A stretch of 64,000 nucleotides of DNA from Zantedeschia hybrid cultivar (GCA_030544215.1 JARZZO010000014.1:16092234-16156233), one strand, 5' to 3'. Numbered from the stretch's first letter, positions 37,275-47,914 are shown. Numbers and translations: made by a program. The notes: generated by a model not told the origin, from the sequence alone.

Positions 37275-38167
37275 TGATGAGGCAGAATCCGATTCGGCCC
37301 ATTAGAGCGGGCCCAAACCCCGTTCAGCCCAACAGCAGCAGTATCAGGCCCTCCGGGAGCCTCCAGCCCGTAAGCGGCCCAGCGGCCCAGCGGCCCTCGG
37401 CCCAGTAAGCGGCACCGTCGCTCCCGGCCCAACAGGCTTCAGCCCGTCAGCGGCTCGCCAGCCTTCGGCCCGGGAATGGCACGGCAGCCCAAGGCCCAGC
37501 AGGCTTCGGCCCCTTAGCGGCCCAACCCCCTTCAGCCCGATAGCCGAGTCCGGCCCACTCCGGTGGCGGATCAGGCACTATGGCGGTTTACCGGTAAGCC
37601 CAAACATAGTCCTATATCGGCTACCACCGTTAACCAACCTCTATCCTCTGCTATAAATACACCGCTATTTATTGCCAAAGGTATGCAACTCTTGGCCTCC
37701 GAGACCCTTAAGGACTACGGTCCGAATAGCATTAAAGCTACTTCTTGCCTTCTGAATCGAATCATCTTCAGGAGCTAACTTGACCGTCGGAGGGGGTTCC
37801 TAAGGGCCAGAGCCCGGGACTCCTGCTGACCGGTTTCTTCTTCTTTCCCTCCTGCAGGAGCTCGGTTCGAATCATCGCCGACCTTCCCGAGTCGGTCTCG
37901 GCCGCCGACCTCGGACTCCTCTCCCTGGTCTCGACGCCGTGAGACGGCTGCCCCGCAACGGGAGACTCGGCCCCGACTTCCCGGAGACGAGCCCGCACCG
38001 ACCGAAGCGCCCTTCGGCCTTCGGACCCTCGTCTTCGCCTCCGCCTCCGCCTCCTCGGCCTTCCGGATCCCCGTCGGGCCTCCATAACACCGATCCGAAC
38101 CGGCTTCGGATCCATTTCTCCGGGTTCCAGCCTCGGAATCCGGTCGTGATAGATCCAGTCTACATCA
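37275..38167 (+). repeat. 5' LTR
   Basis: 893 bp, starting TGATGAGGCAGAATCC and ending GTCTACATCA. It carries one extra AGCGGCCC unit near 37376 relative to the 3' LTR. The first 300 bp are rich in 'cggcccag' words, likely a U3 enhancer-like region. Confidence 0.95.
37652..37659 (+). promoter_or_regulatory. TATA box of the 5' LTR
   Basis: TATAAATA in context CTGCTATAAATACACC, 377 bp into the LTR. The same box is at 48905-48912 in the 3' LTR. Expected transcription start about 30 bp downstream, near 37685. Confidence 0.75.
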
Positions 38168-38169
38168 CG

Positions 38170-38187
38170 TGGCGCCGTCTGTGGGAA
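38170..38187 (+). other. Candidate primer-binding site
   Basis: TGGCGCCGTCTGTGGGAA begins 2 bp after the 5' LTR end. Position and the TGG start fit a tRNA primer site; I do not assign the tRNA. Confidence 0.65.
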
Positions 38188-38203
38188 ACCAACAAAACAA
38201 GTC

Positions 38204-41200
38204 ATGTCTCAGCGACCTGTGACCCGACGATCCGGGCAAGGCGAAGCAGAAGCGCGGGAGGCCTCGGCGAAGATGCTGCCTTCCGAAGGCGCACCTTCTG
38301 CCCCGCCGAGCCTGCCTCTGCCGACCATACCGGAGTCTCTCGGCTCGAAAGACCGAGTGGGGGTGCTCCAGCAGCAAGTGGCGACGCTAGCCGCGGCCGT
38401 CACGTCCCTAGCGCCTCTCCAGGAGATGGTATCCGCCATCGCCCAGCGCATAGGGCTGATGGGACAGCCTCCTCCGCAGGCGCCGCTCCCCCCGCTCTGC
38501 CCAGTACAAGATGCCCGGTTCCGGCCGGCGCCTGCGCCGGTTCCTCTCAACGAGGCCGCGGAGACGCACAGCGAGCCCCCGACGCTACCTGTCCGAACTC
38601 CTCGCACTGATCGCCTGACGGAGCAGGATTATGCTTCGTCAGGGTACCGTCCGGCCCGAACCGGAGGGCAATCCGTCGCCACCTCGACCGCCCCGGACCT
38701 GGACCAGCGGCTGACGGCGATGCGCAAAGAGATGCAGCAGATGGTGTCTCGGCCTCACGGGGCGCCCCTCGCCAGCAACATCCTGGAGCAGACCCCATTC
38801 ACGGCGGAGCTCCTAGCCACCGAGGTACCCCCCAACTTCAAGCTGCCGAAGGGCCCTCTCTACGACGGAATGACAGATCCGGTCTGTCATTTCCAGAAGT
38901 TTAACACTTATCTTCGGGTCCGAGGGATCTCTGAGGCAATCCGCTGCCGTCTTTTCCCCCTCACCCTTGAAAAAATCGCCCTCACCTGGTTCGAGGCTCT
39001 GGCCCCCAACTCCATCCACTCCCTGGTTCAGTTGGGCCAGTTGTTCATCGACCAGTTCTATGATGCCACCCGGCAGTCCAAAACTTCCGCCAGCTTGCTA
39101 GCCATCCGGCAAGGCCCCACCGAAACTCTCCAGGAGTACTTCACCAAGTTCCGGACCGAGGCCGCCCAGATCCCAAACCTCGACAGCTCGATCGCGGTCT
39201 CGGCCGTGATCAGCGGGTGCCGGGATGAGGGGCTCCTCGGCTCCATCGGAAAGCGCCATCCCCCTACCTTTCAGGACCTCGTGGCCCGGGCCCATAAGTA
39301 CATCAACCGAGAGGCCCTGATGCTGTCCAGGGGCAAAGGCGCAACCGAAACTACCTCGACGCCTGCTCCCCCGGCGGTCCGACCTCGGTCCGAGGACCAA
39401 GAGCCCTCCCGGAAGCGTTATCGCCGGGAGGATTGGGACAGGGAGAGGCGACGGGACCCGCAGCCGCGGTACCTACCCTTACCTGCTCCCCCTTCCCGGA
39501 TGCTCATGGAGGTGAAGGGCATGCTCCGGCGGCCTGATCGCATCAAGACCGATCCTCGCCGAAGGGACCCCGGCAAATACTGCGAGTATCACCGAGAGAT
39601 CGGCCACACGACGGACGAGTGCCGGCAGCTCCGGGAAGAAATCGACCGCCTCATCCGGGAGGGGAGATTGCCGCAATATCGGCGGGAGCAGCCGCCGCAG
39701 CAGAACCGGGACGTCCCTGCAGCACCCAGACAGCAACCACCCCCGGCGATAGAAGCCGCTCCTCCGCCAAAAGCCACCTCGGCCCCGGTTGAATCATCCC
39801 ATCAAAGACCCAGCTCTGGGTCTATCATGATGATATCCGGAGGGCCCGGGGAGGGATCAAGGTCGCGGCAACGCAACACCATAGCGGCGGTCGACGGCGA
39901 GCCGAAGCGGCCTCATCTGGAAGACATCACCTTCGGCGCCGAGGACCTGACTGATGTTCAGGTCCCTCATGATGACGCCCTCGTCGTCAACGCTGTAATA
40001 AATAGCTATGATGTACATAGGATCTTTGTGGATAATGGAAGTGCCCCAAACATCTTGTTTTACGACTGTTTTGAGAAGATGGGATTGAGTGAGGCTAGCA
40101 TGAAGCCTCATCGGGGCCCCCTCTTTGGTTTTAACGGCTCGCCCTGCCGAGTAGAGGGTATTGTTCGGCTTCCTGTAACCTTAGGCTCCGCCCCCCGGCA
40201 ATTGACCGTTGAAACGGACTTTGCCGTTGTAAAAATCGAGTCAGCCTACAACGCCATATTCGGCCGAAGGCTCATCGGCGGGGTCGGAGCCGTGCCATCA
40301 TCCTTCCATCAGAAGCTGAAGTTTCATACCAACCACGGGATCGGCGAGGCCAAAGGGAACCAAGAAGCAGCCCGGCAGTGCTACATGATTTCAGTCAAAG
40401 GGAAGGCCGCAGCCGAAACCCTGACGATCGAGTCATCAGCCGAGGCATCTCCGGGAGAAACACTCCTCGCCGTCCCTATTCCGGGAGGCGAGGGACGAGT
40501 CCTGATGATAGGCTCCGGCCTGGATAAGATTGAAGCGGAGAAGCTTACCGAATTCTTGAAAGAAAATCTCGACGTCTTCGCCTGGTCTCCATCGGACATG
40601 CCCGGGGTTGACCCGGAGATAGCCGAGCACCGTCTCCACACCGATCCCGACCAGCCCCTGGTAAAGCAGAAGCGGCGCACCTTCAATCAAGAAAGGAGAA
40701 CCGCTATCCAAGCCGAAGTGCAGAAGGGGCTGGACGCCGGACACCTCCGAGAGGTGCATCATCCGGAATGGATCGCCAACGTGGTCATGGTGCCAAAGAA
40801 AGAGGGCAAATGGCGTATATGCGTGGACTTCACCAACCTCAACAAAGCCTGTCCGATGGACAGCTTTCCGCTGCCTCGGATAGACCAGGTGGTGGATGCG
40901 ACGTCCGGCCACGAGCTCTTAAGTTTCCTCGACGCCTATTCGGGCTACCACCAGATCCGGATGCATCCGGATGACGAGAGTAAGACCAGCTTCACAACCG
41001 ATTTGGGCCTGTACTGCTACACCCGGATGCCCTTCGGTCTGAAGAACGCCGGCGCAACATACCAGCGCCTGGTCAACAAAGTGTTCGCTCCACAGCTGGG
41101 CCGAAACATGGAGGTCTACATAGACGACATGTTGGTCAAGAGCCGTATCGCTTCTGAGCATTTGGCCGACCTAGCCGAGACTTTCTCCGCCCTTAGGCGG

Positions 41201-41956
41201 TACAAGATAAAGCTGAATCCGGCCAAGTGCGCCTTCGGGGTAGCCTCCGGCAAGTTCCTCGGTTACATGGTCACCCGCCGTGGGGTGGAAGCCAACCCCG
41301 AGAAGATTTCGGCCATCATACAGATGCGCCCCCCGGCAAACATCCGAGAGGTACAGAAGCTGAACGGGAAGATCGCAGCCCTCAGTCGCTTCATGTCAAA
41401 AGTGGCTGACTATTGTTTCCCCTTCTTCAAGCTATTGAAGAAGGCCAGCAACTTCGAGTGGACGGAAGAGTGCCAAGCAGCCTTCGACCAGCTGAAGGCC
41501 TACCTCGCCAAAGTCCCCATCTTATCTAAGCCAGTTCCCGGGGAACCCCTGAGCTTATACCTTGCGGTCTCCGAGACGGCTCTCAGTGCCGTCCTCATCC
41601 GAGAGCAAGAAGGCATACAGAAGCCGGTTTACTATACCAGCCGAGCCCTTCAAGGGGCAGAACTCCGGTACCTTGCCCTAGAGAAGTTAGCTCTGGCCCT
41701 TGTCTCGACCGCAAGGAGGCTCCGGCCCTATTTTCTGGCCCATTCCGTGAAGGTCCTCACCGACCAGCCCCTGAGACAAGTCCTCTCCCGGCCAGAGGTG
41801 TCCGGCAGGCTGGCAAAATGGGCAATCGAGCTAGGAGAGTTCGATATCTCCTACGCTCCTCGGGTAGCTATAAAGGCCCAGGCATTGGCAGATTTCATCG
41901 CCGAACTTACCCTTGGCGCCTCCGAGGCGCCTCAGCCAGTGCCAAACGCTTCGTAG
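38204..41956 (+). CDS. Gag-protease-reverse transcriptase-RNase H polyprotein
   Basis: A 1250-residue frame opening 36 bp after the LTR. Residues 1-200 are Pro/Ala-rich; the capsid-like retrotrans_gag segment is about 210-330 (LTWFEALAPNSI, LLAIRQGPTETLQEYF). A Cys/His cluster (CEYHREIGHTTDEC, about 458-472) replaces the usual zinc knuckle. The aspartic protease has IFVDNGSAPNIL near 607. Reverse transcriptase follows with VPKKEGKWRICVDF, FLDAYSGYHQI (about 908) and the YIDD catalytic box (about 971). RNase H ends the frame (TDQPLRQVL, about 1185). The frame stops at TAG 41954-41956, in the linker before the second RNase H, because the downstream domain continues in another frame. Proteins package, process and reverse-transcribe the element RNA in virus-like particles. 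Confidence 0.93.
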   Translation: MSQRPVTRRSGQGEAEAREASAKMLPSEGAPSAPPSLPLPTIPESLGSKDRVGVLQQQVATLAAAVTSLAPLQEMVSAIAQRIGLMGQPPPQAPLPPLCPVQDARFRPAPAPVPLNEAAETHSEPPTLPVRTPRTDRLTEQDYASSGYRPARTGGQSVATSTAPDLDQRLTAMRKEMQQMVSRPHGAPLASNILEQTPFTAELLATEVPPNFKLPKGPLYDGMTDPVCHFQKFNTYLRVRGISEAIRCRLFPLTLEKIALTWFEALAPNSIHSLVQLGQLFIDQFYDATRQSKTSASLLAIRQGPTETLQEYFTKFRTEAAQIPNLDSSIAVSAVISGCRDEGLLGSIGKRHPPTFQDLVARAHKYINREALMLSRGKGATETTSTPAPPAVRPRSEDQEPSRKRYRREDWDRERRRDPQPRYLPLPAPPSRMLMEVKGMLRRPDRIKTDPRRRDPGKYCEYHREIGHTTDECRQLREEIDRLIREGRLPQYRREQPPQQNRDVPAAPRQQPPPAIEAAPPPKATSAPVESSHQRPSSGSIMMISGGPGEGSRSRQRNTIAAVDGEPKRPHLEDITFGAEDLTDVQVPHDDALVVNAVINSYDVHRIFVDNGSAPNILFYDCFEKMGLSEASMKPHRGPLFGFNGSPCRVEGIVRLPVTLGSAPRQLTVETDFAVVKIESAYNAIFGRRLIGGVGAVPSSFHQKLKFHTNHGIGEAKGNQEAARQCYMISVKGKAAAETLTIESSAEASPGETLLAVPIPGGEGRVLMIGSGLDKIEAEKLTEFLKENLDVFAWSPSDMPGVDPEIAEHRLHTDPDQPLVKQKRRTFNQERRTAIQAEVQKGLDAGHLREVHHPEWIANVVMVPKKEGKWRICVDFTNLNKACPMDSFPLPRIDQVVDATSGHELLSFLDAYSGYHQIRMHPDDESKTSFTTDLGLYCYTRMPFGLKNAGATYQRLVNKVFAPQLGRNMEVYIDDMLVKSRIASEHLADLAETFSALRRYKIKLNPAKCAFGVASGKFLGYMVTRRGVEANPEKISAIIQMRPPANIREVQKLNGKIAALSRFMSKVADYCFPFFKLLKKASNFEWTEECQAAFDQLKAYLAKVPILSKPVPGEPLSLYLAVSETALSAVLIREQEGIQKPVYYTSRALQGAELRYLALEKLALALVSTARRLRPYFLAHSVKVLTDQPLRQVLSRPEVSGRLAKWAIELGEFDISYAPRVAIKAQALADFIAELTLGASEAPQPVPNAS

Positions 41957-42324
41957 ACGGCTCCGCATGCTCCACGGGCAGCGGCGCCGGATGGATCCTG
42001 GCGTCGCCCGAAGGGGTCGTCACGGAGTACGCCCTGCGCTTCTCCTTCCCAGCAACCAACAATGCCGCCGAGTATGAAGCTCTCATCTCCGGCCTCCGGG
42101 CCGCAAAGAAGCTCGGCGTCCGAAACCTGAAGGCCTTCAGCAATTCCCAGCTGATCGCCAGCCACATCTCCGGGGAGTACGAGGCTCGGGACGCAATGAT
42201 GGCTTCTTATCTCCAGGTGACTCGCAAAATCCTCGCCCAATTCGACTCTTATGAAGTTGTGAGGATCCCGAGAGCCGAGAATGCCCGAGCCGATGCACTT
42301 TCCCGGCTGGCGTCAACCCAAGAC
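41944..42324 (+). pseudogene. Second, archaeal-type RNase H domain, out of frame
   Basis: This domain is read one frame away from both gag-pol and integrase. It shows the start motif FVDGSACSTGSGAG, NNAAEYEALISGL and a C-terminal ENARADALSRLA, all expected in the extra RNase H of Tat-type elements. At the third acidic position, where an Asp normally precedes SQL, the sequence reads SNSQL (AAT codon at about 42136-42144), so a catalytic residue seems lost. The upstream frame change lies within about 41900-41955; the downstream one coincides with the G run at 42325-42340. If intact it would help remove RNA from the RNA/DNA hybrid or process plus-strand priming. Confidence 0.8.
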
Positions 42325-42340
42325 GGGGGGGGGGGGGGGG
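42325..42340 (+). repeat. Homopolymer of 16 G at a frame change
   Basis: Uninterrupted G tract between the second RNase H and integrase frames. Slippage here would explain the frame change; a base-calling or assembly error is equally possible. Confidence 0.95.
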
Positions 42341-43654
42341 CGAATGATCCTCGTCGAAGAGCTCGCCGAACCAAGCCTCGGCGAAACCGAGGCCATGCTA
42401 GTCGCCGAGGCCGAGACATGGATGACCCCCCTCGTTGCTTTCCTTCTCCAAGGAGAAGTCCCGCCAGATCCGAAGGAGGCAAAGCGCATTCGACAGCGCT
42501 CATCCCACTTTCTTCTTCTGGACGGGGCCCTGTACAAGAAATCCTTCGGCCGACCACTGCTGCGGTGCCTCGGCCCAGCTGAAGCCGACTACGCCACGAA
42601 AGAAGTCCATGAAGGGGTATGCGGAACGCATGCGGGAGGAAGGGCCTTGGCTCACAAGCTTCTAAGACAAGGCTACTGGTGGCCATCGCTCCAAGAGGAC
42701 GCCTTAGCCCTCGTCCGGCGATGTGACCAGTGCCAGAGGTATAGCTCCCTCATCCACCAGGCAGCCGCCCTTCTGACCCCCTTATCCGACCCCTGGCCTT
42801 TCGCTCAGTGGGGGCTTGACCTCCTGGGGCCTTTTCCCGTAGCCACCGGCCAGAGAAAATTCCTCATCGTGGCAGTAGATTATTTCACTAAGTGGGTCGA
42901 GGCCGAACCCCTCGCGGCAATAACCGATAGCAATGCTTGGAACTTCGTCTGGAAGTCCATCATTTGCCGGTTCGGCGTCCCTCGGGCCATTATTTCTGAC
43001 AATGGGAAGCAGTTCGACAGCCGGCGGTTCAGCGACAACTGCGCCAGCTTCGGCATACTCCACAAATTTACTTCGATGGCGCATCCTCAAACAAACGGCC
43101 AAGTCGAAGTCGTTAACTGAAGCCTCCTACAGGGATTAAAAATCCGCCTCGGCGAAGCTAAGGGCCGATGGGTGGAGGAGCTGCCAAGTGTTCTGTGGGC
43201 TTATCGGACGACAAGCCGAACCCCCACCGGCGAAACTCCCTTTCGCATGGCCTATGGCGTAGAGGCCGTTATTCCGGTGGAGATCGGCCTTCCCTCTCCC
43301 AGGGTCATTGCTTACGATCCGAAGGCCAACGATGAAGGACTGAAAGACCACCTGGACCTCATTGAAGAGACCCGAGACAGGGCTCGCGTCCGGCTGGCCG
43401 CTTATCAACAGCGCATGGCGAAGTACCACAACACTCGAGTAAAGCCCCGATGCTTTGAAGTAGGGAGCCTCGTGTTGAGGAACGCTCATGCTTCCAAACC
43501 AGCCGAAGCCTCAGGAAAGCTTGCCCCCAACTGGGAGGGGCCCTATCGGGTCAGGGAGGTGATCAGGCGTGGAGCTTATCGGTTGGAGACCCTTTCGGGC
43601 CAGCCTCTCCCTCGCACCTGGAATGTTGAGCGCCTTCGGCGTTATTATGTGTAA
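42341..43654 (+). pseudogene. Integrase, interrupted by an in-frame TGA
   Basis: The frame runs from the G tract to TAA at 43652-43654 with one TGA at 43118-43120; sequence on both sides is in the same frame. Features: an N-terminal zinc-binding H-H-C-C motif (HEGVCGTHAGG…CDQCQRY), the catalytic core with DLLGPFPVATG, ISDNGKQFDS and the final Glu in NGQVEVVN, and a C-terminal part with WAYRTTSRTPTGETPF and VLRNAH…KLAPNWEGPYRV. The TGA falls directly after the catalytic Glu motif, where family members usually have Arg (a CGA to TGA transition is the simple explanation, inference). A truncated product would keep the DDE residues but lose the C-terminal DNA-binding part. Confidence 0.88.
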
Positions 43655-43717
43655 GTCACTTTTCCCCAGGCTTACAGCCGCAGAGTATGAATAAAGACCT
43701 CTTTTATTAGGAAGCAT
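43655..43717 (+). other. Short spacer after integrase with AATAAA
   Basis: Contains AATAAA at 43690-43695 just before the tandem array. Whether it acts as a polyadenylation signal is unknown. Confidence 0.4.
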
Positions 43718-44643
43718 GGTATTCTCTAAGTCCGTGTAAACCGTACCGGGAGTGGCTTCGGCCATGAAAACCGTATCGGGAGCGGCATGGTATTCTCTAA
43801 GTCCGTGTAAACCGTACCGGGAGTGGCTTCGGCCATACAAACCGTATCGGGAGCGGCATGGTATTCTCTAAGTCCGTGTAAACCGTACCGGGAGTGGCTT
43901 CGGCCATGCAAACCGTATCGGGAGCGGCATGGTATTCTCTAAGTCCGTGTAAACCGTACCGGGAGTGGCTTCGGCCATGCAAACCGTATCGGGAGCGGCA
44001 TGGTATTCTCTAAGTCCATGTAAACCGTACCGGGAGTGGCTTCGGCCATGCAAACCGTATCGGGAGCGGCATGGTATTCTCTAAGTCCGTGTAAACCGTA
44101 CTGGGAGTGGCTTCGGCCATGCAAACCGTATCGGGAGCGGCATAGTATTCTCTAAGTCCGTGTAAACAGTACCGGGAGTGGCTTCGGCCATGCAAACCGT
44201 ATCGGGAGCGGCATAGTATTCTCTAAGTCCGTGTAAACCGTACCGGGAGTGGCTTCGGCCATGCAAACCGTATCGGGAGCGGCATGGTATTCTCTAAGTC
44301 CGTGTAAACCGTACCGGGAGTGGCTTCGGCCATGCAAACCGTATCGGGAGCGGCATGGTATTCTCTAAGTCCGTGTAAACCGTACCGGGAGTGGCTTCGG
44401 CCATGCAAACCGTATCGGGAGCGGCATAGTATTCTCTAAGTCCGTGTAAACCGTACCGGGAGTGGCTTCGGCCATGCAAACCATATCGGGAGCGGCATGG
44501 TATTCTTTCTAAGTCCGTGTAAACCGTACCGGGAGTGGCTTCGGCCATGCAAACCGTATCGGGAGCGGCATGGAATTCTTTCCAAGTCCGTGTAAACCGC
44601 ACCGGGAATGGCTCCGGCCACGTATACCGATTCAGGAAGCGGC
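43718..44643 (+). repeat. 71-bp tandem array, about 13 units
   Basis: Units start every 71 bp (43718, 43789, 43860 … 44499), the last from about 44572 being diverged. Each unit has two related halves, 'accgtaccgggagtggcttcgg' type and 'accgtatcgggagcggcatgg' type. Most units differ by zero to three bases, so the array is homogenised. Arrays in the 3' untranslated region of Tat/Ogre-type elements are known to seed satellites. Confidence 0.97.
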
Positions 44644-45101
44644 AAGGCATATCTAAGTTCGCGCAAGCGGAAGCACGAATGGCTTCGACCATCCGACAAA
44701 CATAAGAAGCGGCAAGATGTCCCTTCGGGATCATATGGACCACGATAGTAAAGGCTCCGGCCGAATACTATGGCGACATTCTATCCGAACCTACATCGGG
44801 TCTCGGCCTTACAAGCTATAGCGAACGACGACAGGATCTCAGGCTCCTGAAGGGCCATATTCGGTCGATCATACGCAAACACCAAGGTAAAGCCGAAAAA
44901 AATTCCTTGTATTTATAGAAAATGAAGTACAAAAGCCGGCCACACCCTCGGCCGAGGGCTTACAACAGAAGAAGAAGGAAAAGTTGGCCGCATACTTGGC
45001 CGGAGGTTTACGATAGAAGAAGAAGCGTAAACTAGCCCTACCCTAAGCCGAGGGCTTACAACAGAAGAAGAAGCGGAAACCGGGGGGGGGGGGTCCCCGC
45101 G
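44644..45101. other. Non-coding retrotransposon segment after the array
   Basis: Begins with a decayed repeat unit, then contains three related words ending 'cttacaacagaagaagaagc' (about 44957-45075), and a 12-G run at 45082-45093 just beyond the antisense stop codon. No gene; may be the 3' UTR of the antisense gene. Confidence 0.5.
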
Positions 45102-47647
45102 TCATTCTTCGGCTTCGGCCTCCTCTACCTCGGCTGCGGCTTGTCCCGGAGAGGGAGAGGGAGAGGGAGAGTCGACGATCTGCACCGCTTCAGGAGCGGC
45201 AGCCTCCTCAGCGGCAACCTCCTCGTCGGCGGCCTCCTCAGGGACAGCTTCCTCAGGGACCCCCTCAGCGGGCGCATCTTCATCATCCGGCGCAGGAGTC
45301 GAGGCCCTCTCGGCCATAAGTCCCTGCCACCAAGACAGGAGCTCCTTGGCTTCCTCACCCCTCGGTAGGTCGACCCCGGTCAGATCGACACTCGGGCAGG
45401 CCCTCTGAGCGACAGCCAACCCGAGGTCGAAGACGGAGGAAGAGGCCAGCAGTTGAGCTTGGATGATCTCTTCGGTGAAGTCCGGGCCGGCCTTGTATTC
45501 AGCTACGGCCAACTCCGCCACCTCCTCCAGCTCCCGCTTCAGCGCCGATACCTCCTCGGCGTATCGCCGCTTCTCCGAAGCCCGCCGGGAGTCCTTCTCC
45601 TGAATCTGGGCCTTGAGGGCCCGGATCTCGGACTGTGCCACGGCGAGCTCCCCCTCGGCCTTCACCTTGGCCTCGGCGGAAGCGCGGGCCTCAACTGTCT
45701 TCTCCTCCAGCTGCGCCCGCACCTGGGCACTCGAGGTCACGAGCCCACCGACTAAAGGCTCGATGTCGGGCACCACCGAAGTGCCCTCGCACGAGCCATC
45801 CGACTCCCTCTCGGCCTCCAGGAGCTAGAGCCGGAGCTGCTCCTGATGGTGCATCAGGACGCTGCCTGTCACCGCAGCCTGCGAGCCGAAAGCGAACAGT
45901 GATCAGAAAAAAGGAAAACCAAGAGAAAGCTAAGGAAAGCTCGACTGAAGCACCTTCAAGCGTATTACCTGGACAGACAGCCGAGCGCTCATCGCCGCCA
46001 GGTCGATGACCGAATGGCGCTTCAGCCTTTCAAAGGCCGAAGGGAGAGTAAGACTGCGGAGCAGACGGAGGCACGTCTGCGAGTCTTCCATACTCTCGTC
46101 CTCGTAAATCCCCGGTTCGGGGCGCCACCACTTGCGCTGCGCCCGGGGAGCCTGCGACCCGGCGCCTTCGTCGCCGACCCCGGCCGCTACAGCCGAAGGA
46201 GAATCGCCCCTCGGCGCTTCAGGAGACGCTAGCCTCGCGGCCCTTCGGGCCTCGGCACTCCTCCTGATCAGCGGAGCCTCCTCCACGTCTACGGCCTCTT
46301 CCGACCGGGGGCGCTTCGACGCTCGGCCGCCCCTTCGAGCGGCGAATTTTGACTTTCGCTCTCTCTCGAGAGCGGCAGCAGCAGCACGGCCCTCAGAAGA
46401 GGCCGCCGTCCTTGGGACCCCGCCTCGGGTCCTCGGAGCCCCAGCGCCTCGGCCGGACCTGCCTGCCGCTTGCGAGGCCGGTGCCCGGCCCGGACCGCGC
46501 TGGTCGTATATCCGGTCGAGGAGGGAGTCGAGATCGGCCATTGCTGCAAGCAAGAAAAACCAGTCAGAAACAGAACAGAGAACAAGTACAAACTCAGAGC
46601 CGACTTACCCTCGGCCGAAACTTCATCAGCATCCTCAGCCGGAAGAGCTTCGGCCAGAGGAGCGGCGGCCCTTCCTCCGCGGCCCCGCGGAGTCTCCCTG
46701 GGAGGAAGATAAGGGAAGGCCCGCACCGGATCGGACCTCGGATCCGGCCATACCCCGGCGGTCACCAGACGCTCCGACGCGCTGAGAAGCCCCCAGACAC
46801 TGTACGGGGCCATCATCTGGATGCGACCCACAAGGATGCTCTGGACCGGGGTGAGGATAGGAGGATCTGAGAGGCCTGCAGCCAGCGGCGCCCATTCAGT
46901 AGGGAAGGGCCACACGCCCTCCTCCTTCTCCGGCAGGGAGACGAAGACGAACTTCCTCTTCCAGCCGTGGATGGACGAAGGCTTCCCGGAGAATACGCTT
47001 CGCCCGACCCGAGGGACGAAGCAGTACCACTCGGACTTCCCCTGTCTTTGAATTTTGAAGAGGCAGCGGAAGACATTGATGGAAGGGCGGATCTTCACTT
47101 GAGCAAAAACGCTCAAGAAACCGTATACGGTGCGCCAGGAGTTGGGAAAGAGCTGAGACGGAGCCAGCCCGTAGAAACTGAGAAGGTTGATGACGAAGGT
47201 GGGGAGTGGAAGACGGAAACCCGCCTCGAAGCTATCAACGTAAATGGAGAAGGAACCCGGGCGGAAAGTGTTAGCCCGGGTGGCGGAGTCAGGCCGAATG
47301 ACCGTCATCCAGGAAGGGAGCTGGAAGTAGGAGACCAGGCGCGTAACCTCTGCGTCCGAAAGGGCGCAGGATGCTTCCGAAGCCATATCCGGACGGCGGC
47401 GTCCCGAAGTAGAAGCCTGGCCTGGGCTCCGGACCTCTTCGGCGTACTCGGCCCCGGAGGTCTCGGCCCCGGAAACCTCGGCTCCGGAAGCCTCGGACCC
47501 CTCAGTCCCAGAGACCTCGGATTCTTCGGACATTGCTGGGGCAGAGGAGTCTGAGGTGAGGGGATCTGACAGAAGAGATCGCAGAGAGTGGGAAGGAGTA
47601 TACTCCTCGTCCGAAGGAGTGATCTCACTAGAAGAATCCCGGACCAT
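45102..47647 (-). pseudogene. Antisense retrotransposon gene with two introns ('putative gypsy type transposon' domain plus coiled coil)
   Basis: Exons on the - strand: 47647-46609, 46543-45969 and 45878-45102. Junctions are GT…AG with good donors (GGTAAGT, GGTAATA) and a pyrimidine-rich first acceptor, and the frame is kept across both (phase 1, phase 0). Residues 1-90 are Ser/Glu-rich; about 100-300 contain FPLPTFVINLL-like LPLPTFVINLLSFYGLAPSQ, NSWRTVYGF and SEWYCFVPRV, the Transposase_28 / 'putative gypsy type transposon' family (Pfam PF04195). Exon 2 is Arg/Ala-rich and basic with RGGRASKRPRSEE, a possible nuclear signal. Exon 3 encodes a long Glu/Ala/Lys coiled coil and an acidic tail. 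A TAG at 45825-45827, 17 codons into exon 3, would end the product at about 555 residues, before the coiled coil. Such antisense frames are known in Tat-type elements; their role is unknown. Codon structure and introns argue for a real gene. Confidence 0.8.
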
Positions 47648-47914
47648 AAGGCCACGAAGGGAAGGAGGAAAGCTAGGGCTTACTCGCAGGAAGGGGGAGG
47701 AAGTCTCTCTTGAGCCGAGTGCGGCTCCTCAAACCTCCCAGCTCCACCAGCGATGCGCTCCGAGGAATGGAGACCTTCCCACGGTGGCCGGCGAGCTCGG
47801 ACGAAGCCTTCAGGAAGCTAGCTTTCCGTAGGAGAAGGAAGAAGAGCTTGGAAGATTGCAGAGGAAACGCAAGCGCAGCAGCAGGAAGAAGAACAGTGCC
47901 CCTCTGAGGGCTTG

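Noticed and set aside
43718..44643. CRISPR-like array
   Set aside because: Units are contiguous with no unique spacers, in a plant retrotransposon; it is a plain tandem array.
43511..44743. Series of overlapping minus-strand ORFs of about 61 codons
   Set aside because: They repeat every 71 bp because the unit is open in all minus frames; no start context, no domain, period not divisible by three.
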